Source: Gonocerus acuteangulatus (lineage: Eukaryota > Arthropoda > Insecta > Hemiptera > Coreidae). Taken from it: a stretch of 64,000 bases of DNA. The notes under the pieces were generated by a model, which saw only the letters and a list, made by a program, of their open reading frames with translations, did no database searches and was not told the origin of the DNA. A program made the position numbers and the translations under genes. Of the stretch, positions 1 to 11,331 are shown one piece after another. Numbering within the stretch: the stretch's first letter is position 1; every line of letters starts with the position of its first letter. The DNA lies in contig OX328123.1 of NCBI GenBank assembly GCA_946811695.1, positions 154,921,580 to 154,985,579 on the forward strand, written 5' to 3'.

Positions 1-392
1 ATAAAAGGTTCTGACGAAAGATTTAATTAGACGATGTCAATCGGAGAAATAAGTGCTTAAAACTTTAAAGTAATTGATTTCGTTTATTCGAACGTTTTTT
101 GTTTTTTTTGTCTGTTTTATTCCTTTTTTTTTTATTGCTTATAGTTGGATAATATATTTGACAATAAAACAGGTTAAGTAAAATAACAAAAACAATTTAT
201 TGTTAGAAATATAGATTTCCAAGACCATGTAAATTGCGGGACCCTTTCTACTGTTGGCCGACCCTTCCAGGTAATATCATAAATCAAGACTGGTGGAACC
301 AAAATAATAACTGCTTCTATTTTAATCTTTCCAAATTAGACTAGGGATAAAAACGGAACCGCGCTAAGATGATGCAGTTCCCGCGAGTCTGA
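1..392 (-). mobile_element. Family H (Helentron/HINE-like) element, 5' part, cut by window edge
   Basis: On the minus strand this begins TCCGA... at 392 and contains the subterminal motif CTTAGCGCGGTTCC (around 355-372). It matches the 5' part of the H copies at 53023-56546 and 59258-59561. The body carries the family-typical stretch around 'ataaaacaggttaagtaaaa' (165-184). It has no coding capacity. The rest of the element lies left of the window. Confidence 0.7.
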
Positions 393-1015
393 CTTTTAGT
401 TAGTCGTTTCTTTTCACTCAATCATGGAGGCGTTTATGGATGTTCGTAAGCAAAAGGAGTATTGTATGCGTCGAGATGTCTTCACGTTATATTTTAATCT
501 TGTTTAGCTGCATTTCCTGTAGTAAAACGATTCTTTGAAGTTCTGGAGTTGATGGTTTTTTTTTTTCTTCCGTACAGTAAACCTCAACCATTTTTTTTAC
601 TTTTTCAATTTTTTATTTGCAATTTGTTGTGAAGCAGTGATGGGTTCATCATCTAAGCTAATGAATGAAATGAATGAATGAAAAGTTTTATTCTTATTCC
701 GGGACAGAACTCCCATAGGAATAATTTTGAAATTACAAAATAATTTTGAATTTTACGTATAAACTTAAAAACTTATAAATGCTATCAGTATCAGTATATA
801 GTGTACAGCTTCAATATAGACTAGGGGTTGGGTAAAACTTGGAGGAATAGAAGGTGGTGGAAGAGTCGGGACAAGCTACTTCCTTGTTCGACGATGAGTC
901 GGTGAATCCAACTGTGATTCTTCCTGGGATTTTTGCCCTTGATCAATAATTTGTAAAAAGCTTTTCCCTACTTCTACAATTTTATAGGCTTATTGCCTTT
1001 GGCTTTTTGGGCCAT
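393..1015. other. Unassigned AT-rich DNA with a probable LINE or retrocopy tail
   Basis: No gene is visible. At 660-715 a short (TGAA)n run abuts 'attccgggacagaactccca', which on the minus strand would read as the 3' end and simple-repeat tail of a retroposed sequence. The block 840-1015 continues the coding-like relic of the neighbouring 145-bp array (minus-strand residues KAKGNKPIKL, then stops). Confidence 0.35.
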
Positions 1016-1606
1016 TTTCTTCTTTAGTCTTGATTTCATGTTACTCAGCAACTTACTTAACTGTGCAATAGTGACCGTTTTCCCTATGGCAATTGATAAC
1101 TTCTTACAGATCCTGTCCGAAGCATGTTTTCTTTCTTTAATAGCAGCTAGTAATTTAGATTTTCTTCTTTAGTCTTGATTTCATGTTACTCAGCAACTTA
1201 CTTAACTGTGCAATAGTGACCGTTTTCCCTATGGCAATTGATAATTTCTTACAGATCCTGTCCGAAGCATGTTTTCTTTCTTTAATAGCAGCTAGTAATT
1301 TAGATTTTCTTCTTTAGTCTTGATTTCATGTTACTCAGCAACTTACTTAACTGTGCAATAGTGACCGTTTTCCCTATGGCAATTGATAATTTCTTACAGA
1401 TCCTGTCCGAAGCATGTTTTCTTTCTTTAATAGCAGCTAGTAATTTAGATTTTCTTCTTTAGTCTTGATTTCATGTTACTCAGCAACTTACTTAACTGTG
1501 CAATAGTGACCGTTTTCCCTATGGCAATTGATAATTTCTTACAGATCCTGTCCGAAGCATGTTTTCTTTCTTTAATAGCAGCTAGTAATTTAGATTTTTC
1601 CATTAC
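1016..1606 (-). repeat. 145-bp tandem array (about 4 units) made from a coding-like relic
   Basis: Units begin TTTCTTCTTT at 1016, 1161, 1306 and 1451, an exact 145-bp period with very few differences between units. On the minus strand each unit encodes about 48 residues (SKLLAAIKERKHASDR... through ...SKLLSNMKSRLKKK). The left-most unit continues as MAQKAKGNKPIKL before stops. The NMKSRLKKK...GNKPIKL pattern resembles Myb/SANT-like accessory proteins of DNA transposons, a weak resemblance only. Since 145 is not a multiple of 3, the array cannot be one reading frame, so this is an amplified pseudo-exon, not a gene. Confidence 0.65.
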
Positions 1607-1655
1607 CACAGGATCATTGAGTAACACTGTTATAAAAGTGACCGATCCATGTCGG

Positions 1656-1938
1656 CATGGGCGTATATAGATAATAATTTTGGGAGAGGCTTGGAGTATT
1701 TGGGGAGAGGGCTTAGAGCATTTGGGGGGTATAGAATATTATCAATCTAGATCTTGGAATAGTTAGCCAATTAAAATGCTATTACGCCAAGAATAAATTA
1801 TTTTTTCTGACCAAAGTCATTGCGGTCACTATTGCTCTCATTTGATTTATTTTTAAGTTTTTTGTGACACATTTTTACCGACTCGAAGGGGACTGCAGCC
1901 CCCTCACCCCCCCCCCCCCCCCCCCAATAAGGCCCATG
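1656..1938 (+). mobile_element. MITE family N, copy 1
   Basis: It starts CATGGGCGTATATAG and ends GGCCCATG, an inverted terminal match. G-rich blocks lie near the left end and a C run with the palindromic core CTGCAGCCCCC near the right end. The interior matches 4684-4935 ('tctagatcttgga', 'atttatttttaag'). It is non-coding. No clear target-site duplication is seen. Confidence 0.65.
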
Positions 1939-2240
1939 CGTGTCGACAGTTGCACAAGACACACTGAGCCCGATGAGGAGAGAGGGAGAGAGAGAGAGAC
2001 AAGCAACAAACCCTGACATAAAGGAAGAGGGATGAGACAGGGGAGGTAGGAATCCTAGCTGCAGCTAGGGGTTAGCACCAGCTACCCTTAGCATTTCCTT
2101 AGTTTATCAGGAGCTTTCTTAACTTACTTAGATCTTCCTAGTTAGAAGTAGCTCTTGTTTATTCACTCCGTATTGAGAAAGATCTACATCTAATAGGAAG
2201 ATTCTACCTGCTAGATGCTAGGTTTTACATTGGAGATTCG

Positions 2241-2279
<39 letters not shown>

Positions 2280-2970
2280 TAGAAATGATGTAGAAAAAAA
2301 ATCCATAAAATTCATACAAATATTCGATTTCTCAAATGTATAAATCATAATTTAAAAAAAATAAAAATTAAACGGCATCTTATAAGAGAAAATACCTAAT
2401 GTTAATATAAAAAACAATATATCTGAATAGAAGTTAATAGCCAGTCCATTTGATTCGACCTTGTTTTCAAGTGTTTTACCTATTCCAACAACATTTTTTT
2501 TTTTGTCTTTTTTTTTGTGTGTGGTTTAAGGGCGTATCAACAGTTAACACGAGAGTAACAGATAACACGAGTTCAATTTTCTTCATTATACCACACATTT
2601 TACAGATTTCATCCTTTTCATATTCCCGAGAAGCCCCAAAATAAATATCTTGTCTATCGATCAGTCCAATATTATTACACATAAAGGAAAATTAACATTT
2701 TATCATTCTTCATAATTTTTCTGAACCTTTCAATTTTTGTAATTAATATTTCAAAATTGTCCTTTTATTATGAAACCCGCCCGTCAAGTGCTATAACCGA
2801 GCTTTTAATAACTATTTTTCTAGTTTCCCAATACTTCAGGGAAATCGTGACGCTTTGATGCCTATTTTCAGCCAGTTACTATGGATATTAAATCGTTCAG
2901 AAAGAATATATAAAATCTCACAGGAAATATATATATATATACATACATTTATTTTTCTTTATCTACAACA

Positions 2971-3022
<52 letters not shown>

Positions 3023-3390
3023 AGACTCAATCTTCTCAGATTACCAAAGTAAAACAATTTCGGTTTTTTAGACTAGTTAACCAATATTTCCTATGGAAAG
3101 CTTTCAGTTAATTAAAAACATTTTTTTTTTTTCTGGGTTCTCTTAGATTCGAACAGGACAAAAAAAAAGCAATCAGATCAAGTGGCCAACAGCTGTGGCC
3201 CAAGGAAGTATTAGTGTTCTCAACTAACTTATCCTCAGCCTTTCTGTAAAATCATTAACTTCACAGCACTGAGCTTTTAAAAAGGTTCAATTTTAAAATG
3301 TTAGTAATTTAATATTAAACAGATTCAAGTTGTAGCGTAATAATAATTTCCTTAAACCATAATAATAGTTGACGCATAAAAATTAAATCA
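1939..3390. other. AT-rich DNA with poly(A) runs, no gene seen
   Basis: Contains long A runs at about 2247-2278 and 2972-3019, possibly the tails of old retrocopies whose bodies I do not recognise. A short (TA)n lies near 2927-2940. Short open frames here have no recognisable motif. Confidence 0.4.
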
Positions 3391-3409
3391 CATTATTCCG
3401 ATAAGAATT

Positions 3410-4324
3410 ATTTATTTATTTATAAGTGATTCCCAGCATCTACTGGGATTTCACTCCTTAAAGGTAGTACCTGTATGGTCTAATGAACCAGCATTAAGAT
3501 GGGTATTTAATTTAATTATTTCCATAACCAGTGGTTTGGAAATGTCTGTTATATGCCTGGAAGCCTCTGGTTTTTGAGCAGATGTCTTCAAATGCGAGTG
3601 TATAGTTTAGTGTCCTGCAATAAAGAAAGTATTGTGTTTGTGTACTGGTTGCTGTCCCTCAACAGTTCGTCAATGTTATGAGGGATATTTAGGTTTTGTC
3701 GACTCCTGTAATTAGGTGTTTTACAGTGAAGTCTGTATTGCATGTATCACAAATCGGTTTGTCAAGTCTTGTCATGAGGTATTCGTGTGTTAGACTAGTA
3801 TGGCCGATTCGTAGTCGAGCAAGTACAATTTCTCCTCGTCTGCTGTCTCGGTAGCTGGATGTCCACTCCTGAGTAGTAGTTTTGATTGTACGTAATTTAT
3901 TGTCGGTTTGTCGAGTCCAGCTGTCTTGCCAACGATTTAAAACACTTTGTTTGATTGTATTGGCCAAGTCCTCACGTGTGATTGATAGGTCGAGCTCAGG
4001 TACTGTTGTGGCAAGTTTTGAATGAGGGTCTGCTAGGGAGCTTTTTCCTAACCCTTCATGCCCCGGCAGCCGGTACATTGTGATGTGTTTGTTATGTGAG
4101 TTAATAGTTTTGAAGATGTCTATTATTATTGGATGCGTACAGTATCTGTCTGCTAGTGCCTGTTGTGTGCTCAATGAGTCAGTGCGCAGAATCACGTCTG
4201 TCCTGGGAATGTTGTTCAGTCCAATAAGGATGCCGTAGAGCTCAGCTGTAAATATGCTACAATTATCATTAAGTTTCTTGGTAATGATTTTTTCATCAAT
4301 CACAGCAGCGGCTCCCACACCATT
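3410..4324 (-). mobile_element. 5'-truncated LINE with target-site duplication
   Basis: A textbook retroposed fragment. The 14-bp repeat (T/A)TCCGATAAGAATT, with one or two differences, flanks it at 3396-3409 and 4325-4338. The 3' end on the minus strand finishes in an (AAAT)n tail (3410-3424). The 5' end is cut inside an RNase H domain. The surviving coding part is described separately (3689-4324). Confidence 0.85.
3689..4324 (-). pseudogene. RNase H and C-terminal relic of a LINE ORF2
   Basis: About 210 codons remain open. The RNase H type I signature is partly present: AELYGIL with the second acidic residue, RTDSLSTQQAL with the third, and YRLPGHEGLG...LAD near the C-terminal His/Asp motif. 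The first catalytic Asp (usually TDGS) is lost because the copy starts just downstream of it, at NGVGAAAVID. The tail has LARLRIGHTSLTHEYL and CDTC....VKH, the CxxC/H pattern common at the end of I- and Jockey-like ORF2 proteins. It is a dead 5'-truncated copy. The family differs from the Jockey element at 47003-51284, which lacks RNase H. Confidence 0.8.
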
Positions 4325-4683
4325 ATCCGATAAGAATTCATATATCATGAAATAATAAATTGTGTTTCAAATCTTGAACTTTAGCGCTGCTATTTGAACC
4401 TACTTTCTATTCTTAGAGTTATCTTATCCAAATAGGCTAGTGGTCTTCATATCACATAATATCATGCCTGGATTACCAATAGACTTTATCTCGTAATGTA
4501 TGCCTGAAGCCAGACAGTCTAATTGCAATATAAGCATGAAAGAAGGTAAAGGGATATTGATTTAATACGCCAGGACATTACACAATTCGGGATAAACCTT
4601 CATTGATTTAAAATACAAATCGAATTAATTCTAAAAATAAAGTTATAAATCCAGACAAAGATAGTTGAGATTCGGTCAAAAAT

Positions 4684-4935
4684 CATGGGCGTATATAGAA
4701 AACAATTTCGGGGGGGGGGGCTGAGACTATTTCCGATGTATGGAATACTAACAATTTAGATCTTGGAAGAGTTTTAGCCAACTTAAACGCTATTAAACCC
4801 AAAATAGAATATGTTTTATGAACTAAATGATCTTATTCAATTTATTTTTAAGGGTTTTATGAAATTTTTACCGGTCGAAGCAAAATTTGGGGGGGGGGCT
4901 GCAGCCCCCTCAGCCCCCCCTTATATACGCCCATG
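4684..4935 (+). mobile_element. MITE family N, copy 2 (most complete)
   Basis: 252 bp, flanked by CATGGGCGTATATAG and its inverse TTATATACGCCCATG. Subterminal G11 and G9 runs are present, and the right end carries GGGCTGCAGCCCCCTCAGCC, a strong small palindrome. It is non-coding. The superfamily is undetermined because no clean target-site duplication is visible. Confidence 0.75.
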
Positions 4936-4957
4936 TCAACAATAGTTAAACAAAACA

Positions 4958-4961
<4 letters not shown>

Positions 4962-5003
<42 letters not shown>
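4962..5003. repeat. (TA)n microsatellite
   Basis: Uninterrupted TA dinucleotides of about 42 bp. Confidence 0.95.
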
Positions 5004-5006
<3 letters not shown>

Positions 5007-5235
5007 AAATAAAAAAGGTATTAAAATGTACACTAACGTTTTGGCTTAGTTTACAATCTTTCGTCAGATTTATAAAACCCAGCTGGACAAAATATGTGTA
5101 ATTATAAATGTGAAATAAGTTATGTATTAAATAAATATTAATGACAACAAAAGAATGTAATAAATTACGAAAACACATTGAACCACAATTTACGAAAATT
5201 GCAACCATATTGTTGATTCTTAGGCATAGTTGATA
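5004..5235. other. AT-rich spacer
   Basis: No motif recognised between the TA microsatellite and the foldback element. Confidence 0.4.
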
Positions 5236-5611
5236 GGCATATTTTATTTATAAATAAAAATATGAATTTATTCGTACTTCATATATTTGTGAATACGAAT
5301 ATAAATAAATTCGTATTCATAAGTGTGAATACGAATTAATTTTTATTCACATATATTAAATATAAAAATACAAATAAAATTTTATTCGTAAATTTTTCTG
5401 CGAATAAAAATAAATTCACAGAAAAAATTGTGAATGATCACAAAAAATGTGAATATTTACGAAAAAATCAAGTGATTACAAAAAAAAATCACATTAAAAT
5501 ATACGAATACAAATTTATTCACATTATAATTTGTGAATAAAAATTTATTCACAATAAAAACCGCAAAAAAATTATGAATTTATTCGTATTAAAATGATAT
5601 TACGAAAGTTA

Positions 5612-5654
<43 letters not shown>

Positions 5655-6178
5655 GCGATTAACGTCTAGGTTAATAGGCGGAGTCCGCCGCGGGACCACC
5701 AGCCAGGCTGCAGGGACACAGTTTGTCATCTGCACCTCCATAAAAAAAGAAAAAAAAAATTCAATAACTTTCGTAATATCATCTTAATACGAATAAATTC
5801 ATAATTTATTTGCGAATTTTATTGCGAATAAATTTTTATTCACAAATTATAATGTGAATAAATTTTTATTCGTATATTTTAATGTCATTTTTTAAAAAAT
5901 CACTTGATTTTTTGTAAGTATTCACATTTTTTGGGATTATTTACAATTTTTTCTGTGAATTTATTTTTATTCGCAGAAAAATTTGCGAATAAAATTTTAT
6001 TTGTATTTTTATATTTAATATATGTGAATACAAATAAATTCGTATTCACAATTATGAATACGAATTTATTTATATTCGTATTCACAAATATATGAAGTAC
6101 GAATTTATTTATAATCATTTTCACAAATATATGAAGTACGAATAAATTCGTATTCTTATTTATAAATAAAAATATGCC
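5236..6178. mobile_element. Foldback element with about 390-bp inverted arms
   Basis: The left arm (5236-5615) and right arm (5757-6178) are imperfect inverse copies built from short motifs such as 'gaatacgaatttattcgtat' and 'gtgaataaaaatttattcac'. The outer ends GGCATATTTT and AAAATATGCC match, and the outermost 30 bp are themselves nearly palindromic. The right arm has an internal repeat of 'cacaaatatatgaagtacga' (6085 and 6122). It encodes nothing; the open frames on either strand are by-products of the AT-rich repeats. Confidence 0.8.
5617..5752 (-). mobile_element. SINE-like insertion at the apex of the foldback
   Basis: A poly(T) run (5619-5652) is followed by 'aaggcgattaacgtctaggt', which inverted resembles the 3' tail of the tRNA- and 5S-headed SINEs elsewhere in the window. 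The remaining body (5690-5745, GC-rich) is not obviously tRNA-like. It sits at the centre of the inverted repeat. Confidence 0.6.
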
Positions 6179-6269
6179 CATCTCTGTAAAAAGACAACAT
6201 AAATTCTAGATTTTGCCCTATTTACGCACACTTTAAAGTATTAACAGTTCGACAAAACTACCAAAATAA

Positions 6270-6638
6270 TAAACATTTTAGGCAATTATTTCTTCTGTGG
6301 ACATCTTCCTACCGAATATTACTTCATATCCTTTTTTGTATAGAATTTAGTAAGCTTTTAAATGGTCACCTTCCACTTCCCACGATTTCCTAACAGTTTT
6401 CGAGATTTTTAAGAAACTATACGAAGATCCAAAAACATTTCATTCCTGTTAACACAATTTTTTGTAGTAATTTCTCAACTCCAACTCGAATAAAATCATC
6501 CTTTTGATGAATATCGAACTCCTAGAACTATATTCAACGGAATCAATCTAAATATCCGACCTGAAATATGATTTGTCTTGACGTCAACCTCATAAGCGGG
6601 TTTCCTTCCTATGGAGGGAGGGCAGAACCGCGACAAAA
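6270..6638 (+). mobile_element. Family H fragment, 3' part without the TA tract
   Basis: Matches the interior of 6706-8075 ('gaatttagtaagc', 'cacgatttcc') and ends with the family's 3' hairpin, decayed, followed by GCAGAACCGCGACAAAA (6627-6641). The terminal CTAA has decayed to ACAA. Confidence 0.65.
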
Positions 6639-6705
6639 CTAGTTTTGATGCAAACCTCATCAGTATTTTTATCGGTTTCAGCATACAAAAATCCATCGAA
6701 AAAAG

Positions 6706-7859
6706 TCCGATTCACAGGAACTGCATCATCTTAGCGCGGTTACTTACATCTCGAAGAAATGGAATAGATTAGCAACACAAATCACAGGAAACAGACAGTA
6801 GCCAACATACACAGAAGCGGATAATTCTTAATCTGTATAAGTCAATACAATTATGTACTGAAAACGTACTTACCCTTCGACTACTGCTGAGAAGGCTCTA
6901 TTCTAAACAACTGAAAATTCGTTGTCATTTTAAGTATCTTGTTTTACGAGAAAATTCGTTTCACTGTAATAATCAACTGTAAATATGTGGTTCATGGCGA
7001 ATAAAATTCCATTCTGTCGTGGGTTAAATCTTTCTATAAAATAATAAATAACGATAACTTCAGTTGGAGGCTATGAGGAAGGTTATATAGATAGGAGAAT
7101 TCAAAACAAACTATGCATACGTCATCATGAATAGCCACAGCCATCTTGATTACCACAGCCACTCCAAACTTATTACCAATACCTCTCACCGTTTCTTAGC
7201 TTATTTTACTACAATACTAATTTTACTGATAAATGCAATTTAAAAATAAAAACAACCAATCAAAGAGAAAAACCCTTTCAAAACAACAAAACAAACACTT
7301 TTTAAGTTTTAAGCGCTTATACCTCTGATTGACGTTGCCCCATCGAATATTGCATCAGAACCTTTTCTGTAGAGAATTTAGTAAGCATTCGAATGGTCAC
7401 CTTCCACTTACACGATTTCCCAACCGTTATCGAGATATTTACGAAAAATGTATGAAGATCCGAAAACTTTTCATGTCTATTAATAACATTTTTTTTTTCA
7501 CATACTTACTTAGCTCCAAATATAACCAACATTTAAACATCTTAGTTGGGATTAATTTCCAAGATATAGAAAATATTTCAATTGAATCCCTCGATTCTAT
7601 GTACCCACAAAAAAATAATGACTTACAAAAATATTGATTCCACTTTCCTCAGAAACGGTTACAGATATCGCCTCGGAAAAGGTTTCATTCGTTTTCCTAT
7701 GTTAAGAAACCTATAAAACAAGAATTTCGCCCCAAACACTATCTTCCAGTGGGCGGATTCTGCTGGTTAACAAACTTGACCTTTCAAATTAGACGACAGA
7801 TTTTTGTACCAAATTTCATCAAAATCGGACCATTTTTGAGCTAGAGAGCGAACAGACAA

Positions 7860-7938
<79 letters not shown>

Positions 7939-8075
7939 CAATTTTGAACCACCTATATTTTCGTGATCTATGGGGTCTGAAACGAGAAAGTTTCTAGTCG
8001 GCACTTCCGGATCGCGTCGTGAGGTCAACCTCATAAGCGGGTTCTCCCTATGGAGGTAGGGAGTAACCGCGCTAA
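6706..8075 (+). mobile_element. Family H element, complete copy (Helentron/HINE-like)
   Basis: Starts TCCGATTCACAGGAACTGCA and ends ...GTAACCGCGCTAA. The 5' subterminal TTAGCGCGGTTACT (around 6732) is the exact inverse of the sequence at the 3' end. The 3' end folds as GGTT.CTCCCTA / TAGGGAG.AACC and finishes in CTAA. A (TA)n tract at 7862-7940 splits the body. No open frame is longer than about 100 codons. The layout matches non-autonomous Helentrons (HINE/DINE-1 type): short subterminal inverted repeats, internal microsatellite, 3' hairpin, no target-site duplication. Assignment is by structure only; no Rep/helicase gene is in the window. Confidence 0.7.
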
Positions 8076-8403
8076 ACAAAAAAAAAAAAAAAAAAAAAAA
8101 AAAACATGCAGTTTTTTGTTCGCAGACCCGTGTTAAGAAACTTAATTCATATTAGTGGTTTATATTTCATTGTAAAGTTAAGGAACCTTATACGTACCCA
8201 TCCATTGTGAGGACTCAATAAACTAGATTTAGACATTAGCAGGAGAGCTAATTAGTAGATAGATACGGATAGATTAGTCTAGTCAACTACCCAAACTAAC
8301 CTAGTGCTGAACCATCCAGATAATCCACTAAACCATTGTCATAAATCACTCGACCCATGATTGATTCGTAATAGTAATAGGACATATTTGAGAATCACAA
8401 ATA

Positions 8404-9486
8404 TTAGCACTTTCCTCCGAAGGAAAGTAGCTATTGAGGTTGGACTCATGACGGAATTTTTGAAAAATATCTTCAAATCTTTGTCGATCCTACCTAGTAG
8501 ACACCGAAAATGACCCGCGTTAAAATTTATATATATCTATATCTATATCTATGTATATATATATGTCTGTTAACACGATAGTGGCCAGAGTTTTTGTTTT
8601 TTTCGTCACGAAACATGGTATATAGCATTCAATTAGCAAACTATTGAACGAGTTCGTTAACCACCAATGTCGGTCCACCGGAAGGGGAGGTTTACCCTGA
8701 ACCCAAAACACTAATTTGACCATGCCAGCCGTAATATTTGTTATATTTCAACGAAACTTGGTATTCGTAGTGGTAATACAAAGAGAAAAGTGAGATATAA
8801 AAATGAACTAAATCGGTTCATTAGGAGGGGGGGGTTACTCCGGACCCACAATACCAATTCGCCACTACCAGCCGTGATTTTTGGTATATTTCGACGAAAC
8901 TCGGTATTCGTAGTTGTAATCCATAGGTAAATATGTGTTGTAAAAATAAACTAAATCGGTTCATTAGGAGGGGGGTTTACTCCGGACCCAAATTACTAAT
9001 ATACTTATACCGGTCGTAATTTCTGCTGTATTGTAACGAAACGCGGTATGCGTCGTGGGTAACTCATGGGAAATAAGTGTTGTAAAAATGAGCTGAATCT
9101 GTCGATCGGAAAGGGGGGGGTACTTTGTAATATATATTTCAATAGAAAAGCCCGCCAGACGTAGGTTCACAAAGCCGCCGCAAGGGGCGCTTTTTACCAC
9201 TAGAGGGACTGTATCCTGTTCCTGCGTTAGATCAAATTACGATAATATGAGTTTTTTTTTTATTTATTACGTAGAGTAGTAGTGTATTACGTAGTAGTAC
9301 CATGTGTAAACATAACTCTGGAAGCAAATTAATAATTGATCAGTTACTCATTACAAAATTAAAAGAGAACTATTCATGTTTTTATTTTATTTATGTAGGA
9401 TGTTTTAAGCAAATTGTTCTGGAAACCAGTCTACACAACCCAAATTCTGAGGAAAGTGCTCAGTTATGCAGCTCCTGCGTGACGGA
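8404..9486 (-). mobile_element. Family K element, copy 1 (Helentron/HINE-like)
   Basis: On the minus strand it starts TCCGTCACGCAGGAGCTGCA (9486 downward) and ends ACTTTCCTTCGGAGGAAAGT then GCTAA (8404-8428). The interior holds about three to four degenerate units of roughly 143 bp, each with 'taaatcggttcattaggagg' and a G run near 8822, 8968 and 9110, plus a short TA tract near 8525-8565. It is the inverse-oriented relative of 33420-34630. Confidence 0.7.
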
Positions 9487-10087
9487 CTTTTGTGTTACGT
9501 ATTTTGGCTAGAAGTTCTGAGATTTGGATTAGTTCGGTTTCTTGAATATATCTTGGTGTTATCCTGATCATACCTTTATAAATTAATTGAATTCGATTTT
9601 TTCTTCAAACGTTCCAAAACTAGGTGGAGCAAAAATAGTTTAGGAAATGTTTATTAATTTTTTATTTTGCTTCCTATTAACATTTTAGGCATTTAAAGGT
9701 ACTTTTTGGGAAGTAAATTTAATCCTCTACAACGTTTATATCGACAAATTTTTTCATTACGGCCATACTTTCTACGTTATTGGCAGAATAGTCAGGAAAA
9801 ACAAGGGTTTTCTCAGTTTTTGGCAATTTGTTACTCATTGGTGCGCTTTAGCGAAAAAATAACAGATATAAAATCGACATCAAATTCAATTCTCTACAAT
9901 AATCCGTCATAAAACCCCCTTTCTTTTGAAGATTCCAGACTTGGGGTCTCTGGAGAAGAACTTGAGAAAGTTGAGGGCTCGTGCATTAGGTCCAACGGAA
10001 GTTCATTTGACCACGATAAGACCCACGAAGTTTCGTTTTTAAATTTCAAAAATTGTGGGAAAAAAGGGGGGAATATATTTACACACC

Positions 10088-10125
<38 letters not shown>

Positions 10126-11198
10126 TGCAAAATGTATGAGTGTGTGTGTAAATATATTCTGTTATTTTCGGTTCGAGGAAAAGTCGGTCAGTTGGATATT
10201 TTATTAGGAATAGTTTTTAACGAATCTGATAAATTTAAATAATACGAGAGCATAGCATTAACCACAGTATTTCCCTGTTGGGCCTTGTTCCCTGCTATGG
10301 GACTGATTCTTTTTATTTTTTTCAGATATGAATACACAAAGCTTGATGTGGGGGAAAGGGAATAATCTAGTTATTATAATGAATGCATAGAAGTGTTTCC
10401 TAAGCATTATTCAGCTTGTATTTACTTTGTATGATTGTATTAGGTTCGAAATGTATTCAGCCTGATTTGTTTGTATAAAAATAATGACTCAGAGAATTTC
10501 TTGGAAACAAAGGCGGCTGCATAAGAAGGGATTTTTTATTGGTTTTTGTAAGCGTAATCACATTTATCTTCTTTCGTATAAATTTCGTATTCTCGATAAA
10601 AATAACCATTTTCCCAACCTCTTTTTATGTTATTATATTTTGAGCTTTACTCTGATTGATTTTTTTTTCATCTCAATATAATATTTCGTTTGATTTGTAA
10701 CTGCACTTTCATTATTTGTTTGAATTGTACTGATAAATGCGTTGCGGATGGTCATTTATGTTTAAAAAATATTGCATACATTTTAGTTTTGAGGATTATA
10801 TCGATACTTCATACACATCTGGATTGTTTTAACGTATAGGTGTTATCTATGCAGTTCAATACCTAGAAATCATGCAACATAGCATTATTTAACTAGATAA
10901 TATTAGTTTATGGGTGATTGTAAAGAAAGATAAACAGAATCATGAATAATTTATAATCTAGATGATATATAATGATTATTTTTTTATTAAATAGCGATTA
11001 TTACGAATTATATTTGATGCATTGTTTGAGATTATTTAATAATGCGTTTATTAACAGCACACATGTCTATTTTACTGTGAGATTCCATTTTCAGTACTTT
11101 CCTCACTTATCAAAGGATGAAAACCCGCTTATGACATCGTACCAACAACGGTATCCAACAGAGCCGAGTGGAAAAATTCACTTTTCAAAAATCATAGT
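9487..11198. other. AT-rich DNA, no gene seen
   Basis: Contains a (TA)n tract at about 10093-10122. None of the short open frames has a recognisable motif, codon pattern or splice context. No terminal repeats could be paired here. Confidence 0.4.
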
Positions 11199-11314
11199 TC
11201 AAAAAAATCCGCGTCATCTTAGCGCCGATACGTTTTTATCCCTAGAGCCATTAGCAAAAGAATAGAAGCAGTTATTGCAGTAGCGTTTGATCTTTCATTA
11301 AAAATATTTTTTAT
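11199..11314 (+). mobile_element. Family H 5' fragment
   Basis: 'aatccgcgtcatcttagcgc' followed by 'ttatccctaga' and 'agaagcagttattgc' matches the H 5' end (compare 20406-20505). It is interrupted at 11332 by the next insertion. Confidence 0.6.
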
Positions 11315-11331
11315 TTTGGTGTTACGCTATA

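Noticed and set aside
7862..7940. TA tracts as replication origins or promoters
   Set aside because: Their fixed position within H copies shows they are part of the element; nothing supports a regulatory role.
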